DNA of 64,000 nt from Ancylobacter crimeensis. GTDB lineage: Bacteria > Pseudomonadota > Alphaproteobacteria > Rhizobiales > Xanthobacteraceae. Shown here in pieces: positions 29,825 to 39,993 of the stretch. Below the pieces are notes generated by a model, which was not told the DNA's origin, made no database searches, and saw only the letters and a list, made by a program, of their open reading frames with translations. The DNA is taken from NCBI RefSeq assembly GCF_023016805.1, contig NZ_JALKCH010000007.1:62001-126000 (forward strand), written 5' to 3'. Each line of letters starts with the position of its first letter. Position 1 is the stretch's first letter. Both the position numbers and the translations under genes were made by a program.

Positions 29825-30304
29825 TCACTGCGCTGCGGCAGGGGCAGGGGTGGCCGCTGCCGGCGGAGCCGGAGGCGGCGCGTCGGGATTCACCCAGCAG
29901 GCATGGACGCGCTCGGAGAGCTTTTCCTGTGCCTTGGGGTCGAGATTGCCCTGCCGCACCAGGCAGCGAAAGGCGATCTTCAGGTGCTCGGTCGGGCAGC
30001 CGAAGCGCTCATAGAGCTCCATGTGCCGGCGGGCGGTGTCGATGTCGTCGCGCCAGAGCAGCATGGCGATCCGCCTGCCGCTCCACACGCATTCGGGAAG
30101 CCCGGCATTGCCCGGAAGCTTTGCGGCTTCGGCATATTCCTCGATGGACCGGCGCTGGGCCTCCTTGGCCTGCTGCTCCGGGGTCTGCTCCGCCGGCTTC
30201 TGATCGCCGGTGGTGGACTGCGCCGAGGCCGGAAGGGCGCCGGCCGTCGCGAGAAGGAATCCGCTCATGAGGAGAGCGGCCAGGACACGTACGGAACAAG
30301 CCAT
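29825..30304 (-). CDS. Small secreted protein with four cysteines, beside beta-glucan genes
   Basis: A protein of about 159 residues with a clear Sec signal peptide (about 29 residues, ending LPASAQS). The mature part contains a charged helical segment (about residues 35-60) and four cysteines, in LPECVWSG, RFGCPTEHL, AFRCLVRQG and VHACWVNP, which could form two disulfides. A Pro/Ala tail closes it. I believe short proteins like this are annotated in relatives as beta-1,3/beta-1,6-glucan biosynthesis proteins because of their neighbours, but no catalytic motif is visible. It lies upstream of, and in the same direction as, the NdvB-like gene (about 195 bases apart) and is divergent from the second GH17 gene. 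A periplasmic partner in glucan assembly is inference. Confidence 0.75.
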   Translation of the reverse strand: MACSVRVLAALLMSGFLLATAGALPASAQSTTGDQKPAEQTPEQQAKEAQRRSIEEYAEAAKLPGNAGLPECVWSGRRIAMLLWRDDIDTARRHMELYERFGCPTEHLKIAFRCLVRQGNLDPKAQEKLSERVHACWVNPDAPPPAPPAAATPAPAAAQ

Positions 30305-30570
30305 GGGAAATACGTCACGCACCAGAGGACTGTGTGGAGCCTGACTTTAGGAGAAACTGCCGATTTTGTCAGCATGACGGCGCCCCTATCATCTTGTGCA
30401 CAGGTCTCATGCAGTCCGGGCATGATAGGTATTCCGCGCGGCGCGGCAGAGGCGGATCGCACCTCGATGCAACTGCCCTCTTCACAGCGCCGTATTGCAC
30501 GGCTATGCGGCGCGGTGGACCTTCGCGGCGGGCTTGTGTCCCGTCCTGACCAGATGGGGAGTTTTCCCGC

Positions 30571-32190
30571 ATGCGCCTGCCTTTCGCGCTCGCCGGTCTC
30601 GTATTCGCGGCGATCCTCGCCGCCTGGGCGTGGCTCGGTGCCGCGGTTCCGGCCCCGCCGTCGCCGCTCGCCGCGGGGGAGAAGCTGCCCTGCGTCTCCT
30701 ATGCGCCTTTCCGTCCCGGCCAGTCGCCGTTCATGGCGGGGCTGCACATTCCGCCCGAGCAGATCGACGACGATTTCGCCCATCTCGCCAAGATCACCCA
30801 GTGCGTGCGCACCTATTCCACCGAGATGGGGCTCGACGTCGTGCCCGCGCTGGCGCGCAAGCATGGCCTTACCGTGCTGCAGGGCATCTGGCTCGGCCGG
30901 GAGAAGGACAAGAACGCGATCGAGATCGAGCACGGCATCAAGGCCGCGACGGAAAATCGTGATGTCGTGAAGGCGCTCATCGTCGGCAATGAGGTGCTGC
31001 TGCGCGGCGAACTTTCCGCCACCGACCTCGCCCAGACCATCCGGCAGGTGCGCGAGACGTCCGGCATGCCGGTGACCTATGCAGACGTGTGGGAGTTCTG
31101 GGAGCGCAACCGCGATCTCGCCAAGGATGTCGATTTCGTCACTGTGCACATCCTTCCCTTCTGGGAGGACATCCCGGTTTCCGCCGACAAGGCCGCCGCC
31201 CACATCGCCGAGATCCGCGACCATGTCGGAACGGTGTTCGCCGGCAAGGACATCCTGATCGGGGAGACCGGCTGGCCGAGCGAGGGGCGGATGCGCGAGG
31301 GGGCCGAGCCGTCCGCCTCCAACCAGGCGAAGGTCATTCAGCAGCTTCTGGCGCTCGCCAAGGAGCACAATTACCGGGTGAACGTGGTCGAGGCCTTCGA
31401 CCAACCGTGGAAGCGTGCGCTGGAAGGCACGGTGGGCGGCTATTGGGGGTTCCTCGACGCCTATTCCCGCGACTTCAAGTTCGGCTGGGGCGACGCGGTG
31501 TCGAACCATCCCCATTGGCTGCGACAAGCGCTGGCCGGCATCGTCTTCGCCGCACTGATCTTCGGCGCCGCGGTGCGGGGGGTGGATCGTCGCGGGCTGC
31601 CGCTCTCGTGCCGGCAATGGGGGGCGGTCGCCTTCCTCGCCTTCGCCTCGGGCATCGGCATCGGCTGGGCCTTCGCGCTGGTGCCGGTGCAGAGCCGCGA
31701 CTGGGGGCTGTGGGTGCGCGGCATCGTGATGCTGCTTCTCGCGCTCGCCGTTCCGCTCGTGACCACCTACGGCATCGGCGCCGGTGCCCGGCAGGTTGGG
31801 CTCGTCACCGCGCTGGAGCCCACCGCGCGGCGCGCGGCGAGCTGTGTCGAGCGGGCGGTCGCGTTCCTCCAGGTGGCGGCTCTGGTGCTGGCGGCGCAGA
31901 TCACGGCGGGGTTGGTGTTCGATCCGCGCTATCGGGACTTCGAGTTCGCCGGCCTGACGCCGATCCTCGTCGGCCTTGCCGCCTATGCCTTCGTTGCGCA
32001 GCCGCGTCCGGCGGGCGGGGAGCGTCATGCCGACTGGATCGCCGGCGGGTTCTTCGCGCTCGCGGGGCTGTTCGTCATCGTCAACGAGCGCCTCGCCAAC
32101 TGGCAGGCGCTGTGGACCGGGACGCTGCTGGTGCTGTTCGGCCTCGCGCTGCTCAGGCTGGCGCGCGCCACGACCTGGCAAACGAAATGA
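30571..32190 (+). CDS. Membrane GH17 glucanosyltransferase-like protein (NdvC-like)
   Basis: A 539-residue protein with an N-terminal helix (about 5-27), a periplasmic GH17 domain (about 38-290) with acid/base Glu141 (IVGNEV) and nucleophile Glu232 (IGETGWPSEG), and about seven C-terminal transmembrane helices from residue 310 on. It has no glycosyltransferase domain. This two-part layout and size resemble Bradyrhizobium NdvC, which is needed for the beta-1,6 linkages of cyclic beta-glucans, so it may branch or close the polymer made by the neighbouring NdvB-like enzyme. The family assignment is firm and the pathway role is inference. It is divergent from the small secreted protein gene. Confidence 0.82.
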   Translation: MRLPFALAGLVFAAILAAWAWLGAAVPAPPSPLAAGEKLPCVSYAPFRPGQSPFMAGLHIPPEQIDDDFAHLAKITQCVRTYSTEMGLDVVPALARKHGLTVLQGIWLGREKDKNAIEIEHGIKAATENRDVVKALIVGNEVLLRGELSATDLAQTIRQVRETSGMPVTYADVWEFWERNRDLAKDVDFVTVHILPFWEDIPVSADKAAAHIAEIRDHVGTVFAGKDILIGETGWPSEGRMREGAEPSASNQAKVIQQLLALAKEHNYRVNVVEAFDQPWKRALEGTVGGYWGFLDAYSRDFKFGWGDAVSNHPHWLRQALAGIVFAALIFGAAVRGVDRRGLPLSCRQWGAVAFLAFASGIGIGWAFALVPVQSRDWGLWVRGIVMLLLALAVPLVTTYGIGAGARQVGLVTALEPTARRAASCVERAVAFLQVAALVLAAQITAGLVFDPRYRDFEFAGLTPILVGLAAYAFVAQPRPAGGERHADWIAGGFFALAGLFVIVNERLANWQALWTGTLLVLFGLALLRLARATTWQTK

Positions 32191-32530
32191 GAAGAAGGCC
32201 GATGGCGAGACCCGCGGTGTTGGCGTTGTAGAAAACGACGCCCATCGCGCTCGCCATCAGCGCCAGGGTGAACAGCGACACCGAGGGCCGGACGAGGTGG
32301 AGCGCTGCGAGGATGAGCGCGGCGATCCCGAAGGCGGAAACCTCGATCAGCGAAAGCGTGGCCGCCCGCACCCGGCAGGTGCCGGTGACGACCGAGGCAC
32401 AAGCTTGCCCCACCGCGGACTGCTCCAGCACGCCATAGCGCAGATAGGTCGCCCAGCCGAGCGCGCCCACGCCGAGCGCGACGACGAGGTTACTGATGCG
32501 GGGGCCGGGCAGGAAGGTGCGGGTGCTCAC
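32153..32530 (-). CDS. Small membrane protein of unknown function
   Basis: A hydrophobic protein of about 125 residues with three or four predicted helices: NLVVALGVGALGWATYL, LSLIEVSAFGIAALILAALHL, LFTLALMASAMGVVFY and GLAIGLLLISFA. Two cysteines (QACASVVTGTC) lie in the loop after the first helix, on the side expected to be periplasmic. I do not recognise a family. The GTG at 32530 has a GGAGA site at good spacing; a longer ATG-started frame is less convincing. Its 3' end overlaps the 3' end of the convergent GH17 gene by 38 bases. Confidence 0.65.
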   Translation of the reverse strand: MSTRTFLPGPRISNLVVALGVGALGWATYLRYGVLEQSAVGQACASVVTGTCRVRAATLSLIEVSAFGIAALILAALHLVRPSVSLFTLALMASAMGVVFYNANTAGLAIGLLLISFARSWRAPA

Positions 32531-32598
32531 ATCTCGTCTCCCGATGACGGCATTCGTCCTTCGATTGGCACGAACGCGGCGCGACGGCAATGTTTCCC

Positions 32599-33618
32599 TC
32601 AGCCTGATGCGGGCGGGCGCGGCAGGCGGGGCGGCCGGGTGGCGAGGATGACGCCGCCGAGAATGAGCACGAAGCCCGCCGCATGGAAGCCGTGCAGCCG
32701 CTCACCCAGCAGCAGCGCGGCCAGCACCACGCCATAGACCGGCATGAGGTAGCCGAACATCGCGGTGATGGTCGGCCCGGCCTCGCGCGTGCAGTACTGG
32801 AACATCAGGAACACCGCGACGGAGGGGATGGTGGCGAGGAAGGCGACCGCGCTCCACGCTTCGAACCCCACCGGGCCTGGGCGCGTGCCGAAGAAATGTT
32901 CCGCCAGCGCGAAGGGCGCCAGCAGGATCAGCCCGGCGATGTTGGTGGCGGCGAAGGTCGGCACCGGGCCGATCCGCACCAGGGGGCCGTCGCGCAGCAT
33001 CAGCGCGTAGAACGCCCACGAGATCGCGCCGGCGAGGAAGGCGAGATCGCCGATGTTGAAGGAGAGATGCAGCAGGCGCCCCGGCTCGCCCTGCAGCGTG
33101 ATCAGCACGATGCCGCTGAAGCCGGCGATGGCGCCGAGGATGCGCAGCAGCGGCAGCCGCTGACGCATCACGATCGCATCGAGCACCACCACCATGATGT
33201 TGGAACTCGCATAGATCAGCGTCGCATTGGTCGCCGTGGTGTATTCGAGGCCCCAATAGGAGTTGCCGCCGCAGAGCACCATGACGATGAAGCCCATCAG
33301 CACGATGGTCTTCCACTGTGCCGTCAGCACCGCGCGATGGCGAATCAGCGAGGGCAGGGCGATCGGCAGCAGGATGGCGAGCGCGAAGAACCACCGCCAG
33401 AAGGCGAGCTGCCACGGCGCGATCACGCCCCCGACGCTGCGCCCCACGATGATGTTGCTGGTGAAGAACAGCGGCGTCGCCAGCAGTGCCAGCAGGATGA
33501 GCGGCCGCCGCAACGGCGAGAGCCGGACGGGCTGCGGGGCGCAAGGCGTGGCCGGAGAGGCAGGCGAAGCGGCGGCAGCGGTCGGGGCCGGGCGCGTGAG
33601 TGTGGCGTCGGATGGCAT
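32599..33618 (-). CDS. EamA/DMT-superfamily transporter
   Basis: A 10-helix inner-membrane exporter of the drug/metabolite transporter superfamily, 339 residues. The two EamA repeats are visible: the first at about 40-160 (FTSNIIVGRSVGGVIAPWQLAFWRW through NATLIYASSNIMVVVL), the second at about 190-325 (DLAFLAGAISWAFYALML through FGYLMPVYGVVLAALLLGE). The substrate is not predictable; homologues export amino acids or other metabolites. An Ala/Pro-rich N-terminal lead of about 30 residues precedes the first helix, so the real start may be internal. It is 68 bases downstream of nothing cotranscribed on its 5' side and is divergent from glmU. Confidence 0.85.
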   Translation of the reverse strand: MPSDATLTRPAPTAAAASPASPATPCAPQPVRLSPLRRPLILLALLATPLFFTSNIIVGRSVGGVIAPWQLAFWRWFFALAILLPIALPSLIRHRAVLTAQWKTIVLMGFIVMVLCGGNSYWGLEYTTATNATLIYASSNIMVVVLDAIVMRQRLPLLRILGAIAGFSGIVLITLQGEPGRLLHLSFNIGDLAFLAGAISWAFYALMLRDGPLVRIGPVPTFAATNIAGLILLAPFALAEHFFGTRPGPVGFEAWSAVAFLATIPSVAVFLMFQYCTREAGPTITAMFGYLMPVYGVVLAALLLGERLHGFHAAGFVLILGGVILATRPPRLPRPPASG

Positions 33619-33906
33619 CGGAATGTCTGGACAGAGAGGTGAGGGGCGCGGCCGTGCGCGTGCCGTGCGACGCTTGGATCAGCGTAGATCATTTTCGTGG
33701 TGGGCGGATACGGATTCGCGAGAAGAAAACACGATGCGTCCGCAGCCGGCCTCGCGTCCCTCGGTGTGGCTGGCGTCCCGCGGCAGTCTGGCGTCCGCGG
33801 TGGGTCCGGCTTGCGTGGATGGCCTGCCGGGGCGCGCTCTTCCACCCGGGCGCGGCGCGGGCTAAACACGCGGCCGGTCTTCAGGCCGGACAACCCAGAG
33901 GTTCCG

Positions 33907-35289
33907 ATGCGCCAGCTTCTCGTCATCGTGCTCGCCGCCGGCGAGGGCACCCGCATGGCCTCCCGCCTGCCCAAGGTGCTGCACAAGGTGGCCGGCCGCT
34001 CCATGGTGGGCCATGTGATGGCGACTGCCGGCAACGCCGAGGCCGGCCGCATCGCGGTCGTGGTCGGGCCGGAGCGCGAAGACGTCGCCCGCGAGGCCCG
34101 CGCCGCCGCGCCGGAAGGGACGGGCGTCGACGTCTTCGTGCAGGCCGAGCGGCTCGGCACCGCTCATGCCGTGCTCGCCGCCCGCGCCGCACTGGAAGCA
34201 GGCGCCGACGATGTGGTGGTGATGTATGGCGACACTCCGCTGGTGCGCCCCGAAACCATCGCCGCGCTGCGCGCCCCGCTGGCGCAGGGCGCCGGCGTGG
34301 TCGTGCTCGGCTTCCGCCCGGAAGACCCGACCGGCTATGGCCGCCTGCTCACCGAAGGCGGCGCGCTTGCCGCCATCCGCGAGGAGAAGGACGCCAGCGA
34401 CGAGGAGCGCAAGGTGGCGCTCTGCAATGCCGGGCTGATGGCGTTCGACGGCCGGATCGTGCTCGACCTGCTGGAGCGGATCGACGACGCCAATGCGAAG
34501 AAGGAATTCTATCTCACCGATGCCGTGGCCATCGCCCGTTCGCTCGGCCGCGACGCCGTGGTGGTGGAGGCGGATGCGCAGGAGGTGGCGGGGGTCAACA
34601 CCCGTGCCCAGCTCGCCCAGGCCGAGGCAATTCTGCAGCAGCGCCTCCGTGCCGCCGCAATGGCGGCCGGCGCGACGCTCGTTGCGCCCGAAACCGTGTT
34701 CCTTTCCCCGGACACGAAGCTCGGTCGCGATGTCGTGATCGAGCCGAATGTGGTGTTCGGGCCGAAGGTGATCGTGGAGGACGACGTCACCATCCGGGCC
34801 TTCAGTCATATCGAGGGCGCCCGTGTAGGGCGCGGTGCGACGGTCGGCCCCTTCGCCCGCCTGCGGCCCGGCGCGGTGCTGGGGGAGGGGGTCCATATCG
34901 GCAATTTCGTGGAGATCAAGGCCGCGCAGCTCGGTGCCGGAACCAAGGTCAACCACTTGTCCTATATCGGAGATTCGACGGTCGGCACGAACACCAACAT
35001 CGGCGCCGGCTCGATCACATGCAATTATGACGGCTTCGCCAAGCACCGCACCACGATCGGCTCCGACGTGTTCATCGGCACCAACACGCTGCTGGTCGCA
35101 CCCGTCACGGTCGGCGACGGCGCCTATACCGCGACCGGCGGGGTGATCACCGATGACGTTCCGGCAGATGCTCTTGCCGTTGCCCGTGCCCGGCAGGTGA
35201 ACAAGGAAGGTTTCGCAAGTCGTCTTCGTGCCCGACTTTCGGCCGGACTTTCGCCCAAGAAGGAAGACACGAAAGGACATCCGAAGTGA
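33907..35289 (+). CDS. glmU: Bifunctional UDP-GlcNAc pyrophosphorylase / glucosamine-1-phosphate acetyltransferase
   Basis: Performs the last two steps to UDP-N-acetylglucosamine, the precursor of peptidoglycan and lipid A. It is 460 residues long. The N-terminal uridyltransferase domain carries [20 protein letters not shown] (about 8-27) and [10 protein letters not shown]. The C-terminal left-handed beta-helix acetyltransferase domain has hexapeptide repeats and [20 protein letters not shown] with the catalytic histidine. I chose the ATG at 33907 because it gives the canonical start; the frame is open for 70 codons upstream. glmS follows after about 80 bases, so amino-sugar synthesis is grouped. 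Confidence 0.96.
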   Translation: MRQLLVIVLAAGEGTRMASRLPKVLHKVAGRSMVGHVMATAGNAEAGRIAVVVGPEREDVAREARAAAPEGTGVDVFVQAERLGTAHAVLAARAALEAGADDVVVMYGDTPLVRPETIAALRAPLAQGAGVVVLGFRPEDPTGYGRLLTEGGALAAIREEKDASDEERKVALCNAGLMAFDGRIVLDLLERIDDANAKKEFYLTDAVAIARSLGRDAVVVEADAQEVAGVNTRAQLAQAEAILQQRLRAAAMAAGATLVAPETVFLSPDTKLGRDVVIEPNVVFGPKVIVEDDVTIRAFSHIEGARVGRGATVGPFARLRPGAVLGEGVHIGNFVEIKAAQLGAGTKVNHLSYIGDSTVGTNTNIGAGSITCNYDGFAKHRTTIGSDVFIGTNTLLVAPVTVGDGAYTATGGVITDDVPADALAVARARQVNKEGFASRLRARLSAGLSPKKEDTKGHPK

Positions 35290-35368
35290 TTTCGGATGTG
35301 AGGTGACGGTCGGTTAAATCCTGTCCGCGTAACTTCATCGGATTCTGACAGGAGCTGGCGCACAGACC

Positions 35369-37195
35369 ATGTGTGGCATCATCGGCATCGTGAGCGATGC
35401 GCCCGTTGCGGACCGTCTGGTCGAGTCTCTCAAGCGCCTCGAATATCGGGGCTATGATTCGGCGGGCATCGCCACGCTGGAGGGCGGTCGCATGGATCGC
35501 CGCCGCGCGGAAGGCAAGCTGCGCAATCTCGAGGCGTTGCTGCTGGGCCAGCCGCTGAAGGGGCGCATCGGCATCGGCCACACCCGCTGGGCGACTCATG
35601 GCCGCCCCAGCGTCGCCAACGCCCATCCCCATGCCACCACGCAGGTGGCAGTGGTCCATAACGGCATCATCGAGAATTTCCGCGAGTTGCGCGAGGAACT
35701 CGGCGGAACGGGGTGCAATTTCGAGAGCGAGACCGACACCGAGGTCGTCGCCCACCTTGTCAGCCGCGAACTGCGCGAGGGCCGCACCCCGGCCGATGCC
35801 GTGGCCGCGACCCTGCCGAAGCTCAAGGGCGCCTTCGCGCTCGCCTTCCTGTTCGACGGCGACGAGGACCTGATGATCGGCGCCCGCCGCGGCAGTCCGC
35901 TCGCGGTCGGCTATGGCGACGGCGAGATGTTCCTCGGCTCGGACGCTATCGCGCTCGCGCCTTTCACCGACCGCATCGCCTATCTCGACGACGGCGACTG
36001 GGCCGTGCTGCACCATGACCGCGCGGATATCCGCAATGCCGCCAACCGGCCGGTGCGCCGTGAGATCCAGAAGACCGCGGCCACGAGCCTGATGATCGAG
36101 AAGGGCAACCATCGTCATTTCATGGCGAAGGAAATCCACGAGCAGCCGACCGTGGTGGCGCAGACGCTCGGCCACTATCTCGACATGGCGAACGAGACGG
36201 TGCATCTGCCGGGGGATGTGACGATCGACTTTGCGCGACTGGAGCGCATTTCCATTGCCGCCTGCGGCACGGCCTATTATGCCGGCCTCATCGCCAAATA
36301 CTGGTTCGAGCGCTATGCGCGCCTGCCGGTGGAGATCGATGTCGCCTCCGAGTTCCGCTACCGCGAGGCCCCGCTTGGCGATAACGGGCTGACCATCGTC
36401 ATCTCGCAGTCCGGCGAGACGGCGGACACGCTCGCTTCTCTGCGCTACGCCCGCGACGAGGACCAGAGCGTGCTCGCGGTCGTCAATGTCGCGACTTCCA
36501 CCATCGCCCGCGAGAGCGACGCGGTGATGCCGACGCTCGCCGGGCCGGAAATCGGCGTGGCCTCCACCAAGGCCTTCACCTGCCAGCTCGCCACGCTCTG
36601 CGCCATCGCGGTCGCTGCGGGCCGGGCGCGCGGCACCGTTTCGGCGGAGGAGGAGCGGGCGCTGGTCGGCGCGCTGACCGAGGTGCCGCGCCTGATGAAC
36701 GAGGCGCTGGGCCTTTCCGACGAGATCGAGACGCTGGCCCGCACCTTCGCCAAGACACGCGACGTGCTGTATCTGGGTCGCGGGACCTCCTATCCGCTGG
36801 CGCTGGAAGGCGCGCTGAAGCTCAAGGAAATCAGCTACATCCACGCGGAAGGTTATGCGGCGGGTGAACTGAAGCATGGGCCGATCGCGCTGATCGACGA
36901 GAACATGCCGGTCGTGGTCATCGCTCCGCACGACGCGGTGTTCGACAAGACCATGTCGAACATGCAGGAGGTCGCTGCGCGCGGTGGGCGGATCGTGCTC
37001 ATCACCGATGCCAGCGGCGCGAAGCAGGCGGCGCTTCCCACCGAGGCGACGCTGGTGATGCCCGACATGCACCCGGCCATCACCCCGCTGGTCTATGCGC
37101 TGCCGATCCAGCTTCTCGCCTATCACACCGCCGTTCACATGGGCACGGATGTCGACCAGCCGAGGAACCTTGCCAAATCCGTCACCGTGGAGTGA
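35369..37195 (+). CDS. glmS: Glutamine-fructose-6-phosphate aminotransferase (isomerising)
   Basis: First step of amino-sugar synthesis. It is 608 residues long. The N-terminal class II amidotransferase domain starts MCGIIGIV, with Cys2 becoming the nucleophile once Met is removed, and includes EYRGYDSAGIA and TRWATHG. Two SIS isomerase domains follow (about 290-430 and 460-600) with ISQSGETADT and GRGTSYPLALEGALKLKE, ending LAKSVTVE as usual. It lies directly downstream of glmU, and an intrinsic terminator follows. No glmS ribozyme is expected in this group, and I did not see one. Confidence 0.97.
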   Translation: MCGIIGIVSDAPVADRLVESLKRLEYRGYDSAGIATLEGGRMDRRRAEGKLRNLEALLLGQPLKGRIGIGHTRWATHGRPSVANAHPHATTQVAVVHNGIIENFRELREELGGTGCNFESETDTEVVAHLVSRELREGRTPADAVAATLPKLKGAFALAFLFDGDEDLMIGARRGSPLAVGYGDGEMFLGSDAIALAPFTDRIAYLDDGDWAVLHHDRADIRNAANRPVRREIQKTAATSLMIEKGNHRHFMAKEIHEQPTVVAQTLGHYLDMANETVHLPGDVTIDFARLERISIAACGTAYYAGLIAKYWFERYARLPVEIDVASEFRYREAPLGDNGLTIVISQSGETADTLASLRYARDEDQSVLAVVNVATSTIARESDAVMPTLAGPEIGVASTKAFTCQLATLCAIAVAAGRARGTVSAEEERALVGALTEVPRLMNEALGLSDEIETLARTFAKTRDVLYLGRGTSYPLALEGALKLKEISYIHAEGYAAGELKHGPIALIDENMPVVVIAPHDAVFDKTMSNMQEVAARGGRIVLITDASGAKQAALPTEATLVMPDMHPAITPLVYALPIQLLAYHTAVHMGTDVDQPRNLAKSVTVE

Positions 37196-37234
37196 GCGGG
37201 GAGGCGGGTTTCGTCACCTGTCGGATTGCGAGAG

Positions 37235-37260
37235 TGGCCGGGTTCGTCCCGGCCATTTTT
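37235..37260 (+). terminator. Rho-independent terminator after glmS
   Basis: The hairpin TGGCCGGG, loop TTCGT, CCCGGCCA (37235-37255) is followed directly by a five-T run, 40 bases after the glmS stop codon. Confidence 0.88.
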
Positions 37261-37426
37261 CGTTGCGGCGAGGTGAGTTGTTAATCTTAACGAAACGTTA
37301 ATAGCTGGCTATTGGTCGTGCACACACGCAGGAAATGAAAGCTCGCAAGCGATGTTGGCGGATCTTTCAGATCCATATTCTCGAACGTTTTTATCGTTAA
37401 GATAGCCGGCAAATGATAAACGTGTC

Positions 37427-37888
37427 TCAGCCCCGGCCACGATAGGCCGGCACGCCCTGGTCCGGCAGCCAGATGCCGTCCGGCACCGGCCCGCTCTGCC
37501 AGAACACGTCGATGGGGATGCCGCCGCGCGGATACCAGTAGCCGCCGATGCGCAGGAAGACCGGTTCGAGCAGCTCCGCGAGCCGGCGGCCGACCGCGAC
37601 GGTGCAGTCCTCATGGAAGGCGCCGTGGTTGCGGAAGCTGCCGAGATAGAGCTTCAGCGACTTCGATTCGACGAGCCAGTCCTTCGGCACGTAATCGATG
37701 ACGAGATGGGCGAAGTCCGGCTGTCCGGTCACCGGGCAGAGCGAGGTGAATTCCGGGCAGGTGAAGCGTGCGACATAGAGCGTGTCCGCCTGCGGATTGG
37801 GCACGCGGTCCAGCACTGCCTCCTCCGGCGAGGCGGGAAGCCGGCTTTCGTGACCGAGCTGCAGGGTGGAATCTGCGTATCCGTTCAT
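37427..37888 (-). CDS. queF: NADPH-dependent 7-cyano-7-deazaguanine reductase
   Basis: Reduces preQ0 to preQ1 in queuosine synthesis. A 153-residue type I (unimodular) QueF. The active-site cysteine is in [16 protein letters not shown] (about residues 44-59), with the conserved [16 protein letters not shown] (about 78-93) that binds NADPH and substrate, and HEDC following. The ATG at 37888 gives the canonical length. It is convergent with glmS and lies about 120 bases from the divergent eno gene. Confidence 0.95.
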   Translation of the reverse strand: MNGYADSTLQLGHESRLPASPEEAVLDRVPNPQADTLYVARFTCPEFTSLCPVTGQPDFAHLVIDYVPKDWLVESKSLKLYLGSFRNHGAFHEDCTVAVGRRLAELLEPVFLRIGGYWYPRGGIPIDVFWQSGPVPDGIWLPDQGVPAYRGRG

Positions 37889-37983
37889 GCGTTCGTCTCC
37901 GACGGATGGTGTTTTAGTGCGCCTCTGGCGTCCGGCACCTCTTTCGCATGTCATGGGGCTCGGCTAGAAGCGCCGGAACGTGA

Positions 37984-39294
<1,311 letters not shown>

Positions 39295-39320
39295 GCGCCG
39301 GCCGCACATTCCGCATCCGC

Positions 39321-39348
39321 AAAAGGCCGGGCTCGTCCCGGCCTTTTT
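39321..39348 (+). terminator. Rho-independent terminator after eno
   Basis: An 11-base inverted repeat (AAAAGGCCGGG, loop CTCGT, CCCGGCCTTTT) ending in a five-T run lies 27 bases after the eno stop codon. Confidence 0.9.
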
Positions 39349-39435
39349 CATGAGCGGCCGTTTTCGTCGTGCTGAACGCCGTCTTTCCAAACGCGGTTAA
39401 CCGGGCCTCAACCCTCGCGCGCTAACCTCGCGTGC

Positions 39436-39771
39436 ATGATCATCCGTACGCGCTGGCGCGCCATCCTCCAGACCCTCACGCTCCATGTCGGAGCGGCCTC
39501 CCTCATCGGGTACTTCGCCCTGCAAGGCTATGGCGGACAATACGGCCTTGCCGCCAAGCGCGACCTCGAACAGCAGTACCAGTCGCTCAGCACGGAGCTG
39601 GACGGCCTGAAGACGCAGCGCGAGGCGCTGGCCTTCAAGGTGGACCTGCTCGCCACCAGCCGCATCGATCCCGACATGCTGGACGAGGAAGCGCGTTCGC
39701 TGCTCAATCTCGTCAATCCCAAGGATCTCGTATTGCTGCGCCAGAACGCCACGAAGAGCCGGCTGCAATAG
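39436..39771 (+). CDS. FtsB/DivIC-family septum formation protein
   Basis: A bitopic divisome protein of 111 residues with one transmembrane helix (about 12-30) followed by a coiled coil (LEQQYQSLSTELDGLKTQREALAFKVDLL, about 44-72) and a short periplasmic end with DMLDEEARSLLNLVNPKDLVLL. This matches the FtsB family, which bridges FtsL and FtsQ in activating septal peptidoglycan synthesis. The position between eno and pdhA is conserved in alphaproteobacteria and supports the call. It has its own region upstream after the eno terminator. Confidence 0.88.
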   Translation: MIIRTRWRAILQTLTLHVGAASLIGYFALQGYGGQYGLAAKRDLEQQYQSLSTELDGLKTQREALAFKVDLLATSRIDPDMLDEEARSLLNLVNPKDLVLLRQNATKSRLQ

Positions 39772-39828
39772 GTTTTGTGCGGCGTTTGTACCGGGAAAGC
39801 GAAGGAAATGGCGTGCTTCCAAAAGGTT

Positions 39829-39871
39829 AACTTGATTTGAGGTAATCATTCGATTTAACTCAAATCGAGTT
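39829..39871. promoter_or_regulatory. Nested inverted repeats upstream of the PDH operon
   Basis: An imperfect inverted repeat (AACTTGATTTGAG at 39829-39841 and CTCAAATCGAGTT at 39859-39871, 12 of 13 matching) has two shorter palindromes within its right half (AACTC-AAATC-GAGTT at 39857-39871 and CGATTT-AACTC-AAATCG at 39851-39867). The stretch is AT-rich and lies about 123 bases before the pdhA start. It looks like an operator or overlapping operators for a dimeric regulator; the regulator is unknown. Confidence 0.6.
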
Positions 39872-39993
39872 GATATATGAAAACCCCTGCGCCCGCAGCA
39901 TGTTGTGCGGCGCAGCATTGCGTTGTTCGTGTAGCGTCCCGTCTCCGATTGCGCTAAAACCCTGCGACATCGGCCAATGATTGGGGATGCTTG

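Noticed and set aside
35290-35368. glmS ribozyme or riboswitch before glmS
   Set aside because: The interval is only about 80 bases and has no pseudoknot-like core; such ribozymes are a feature of Gram-positive bacteria.
39772-39993. Small gene between ftsB and pdhA
   Set aside because: Only short frames with stops; the AT-rich palindromic content fits a regulatory region.
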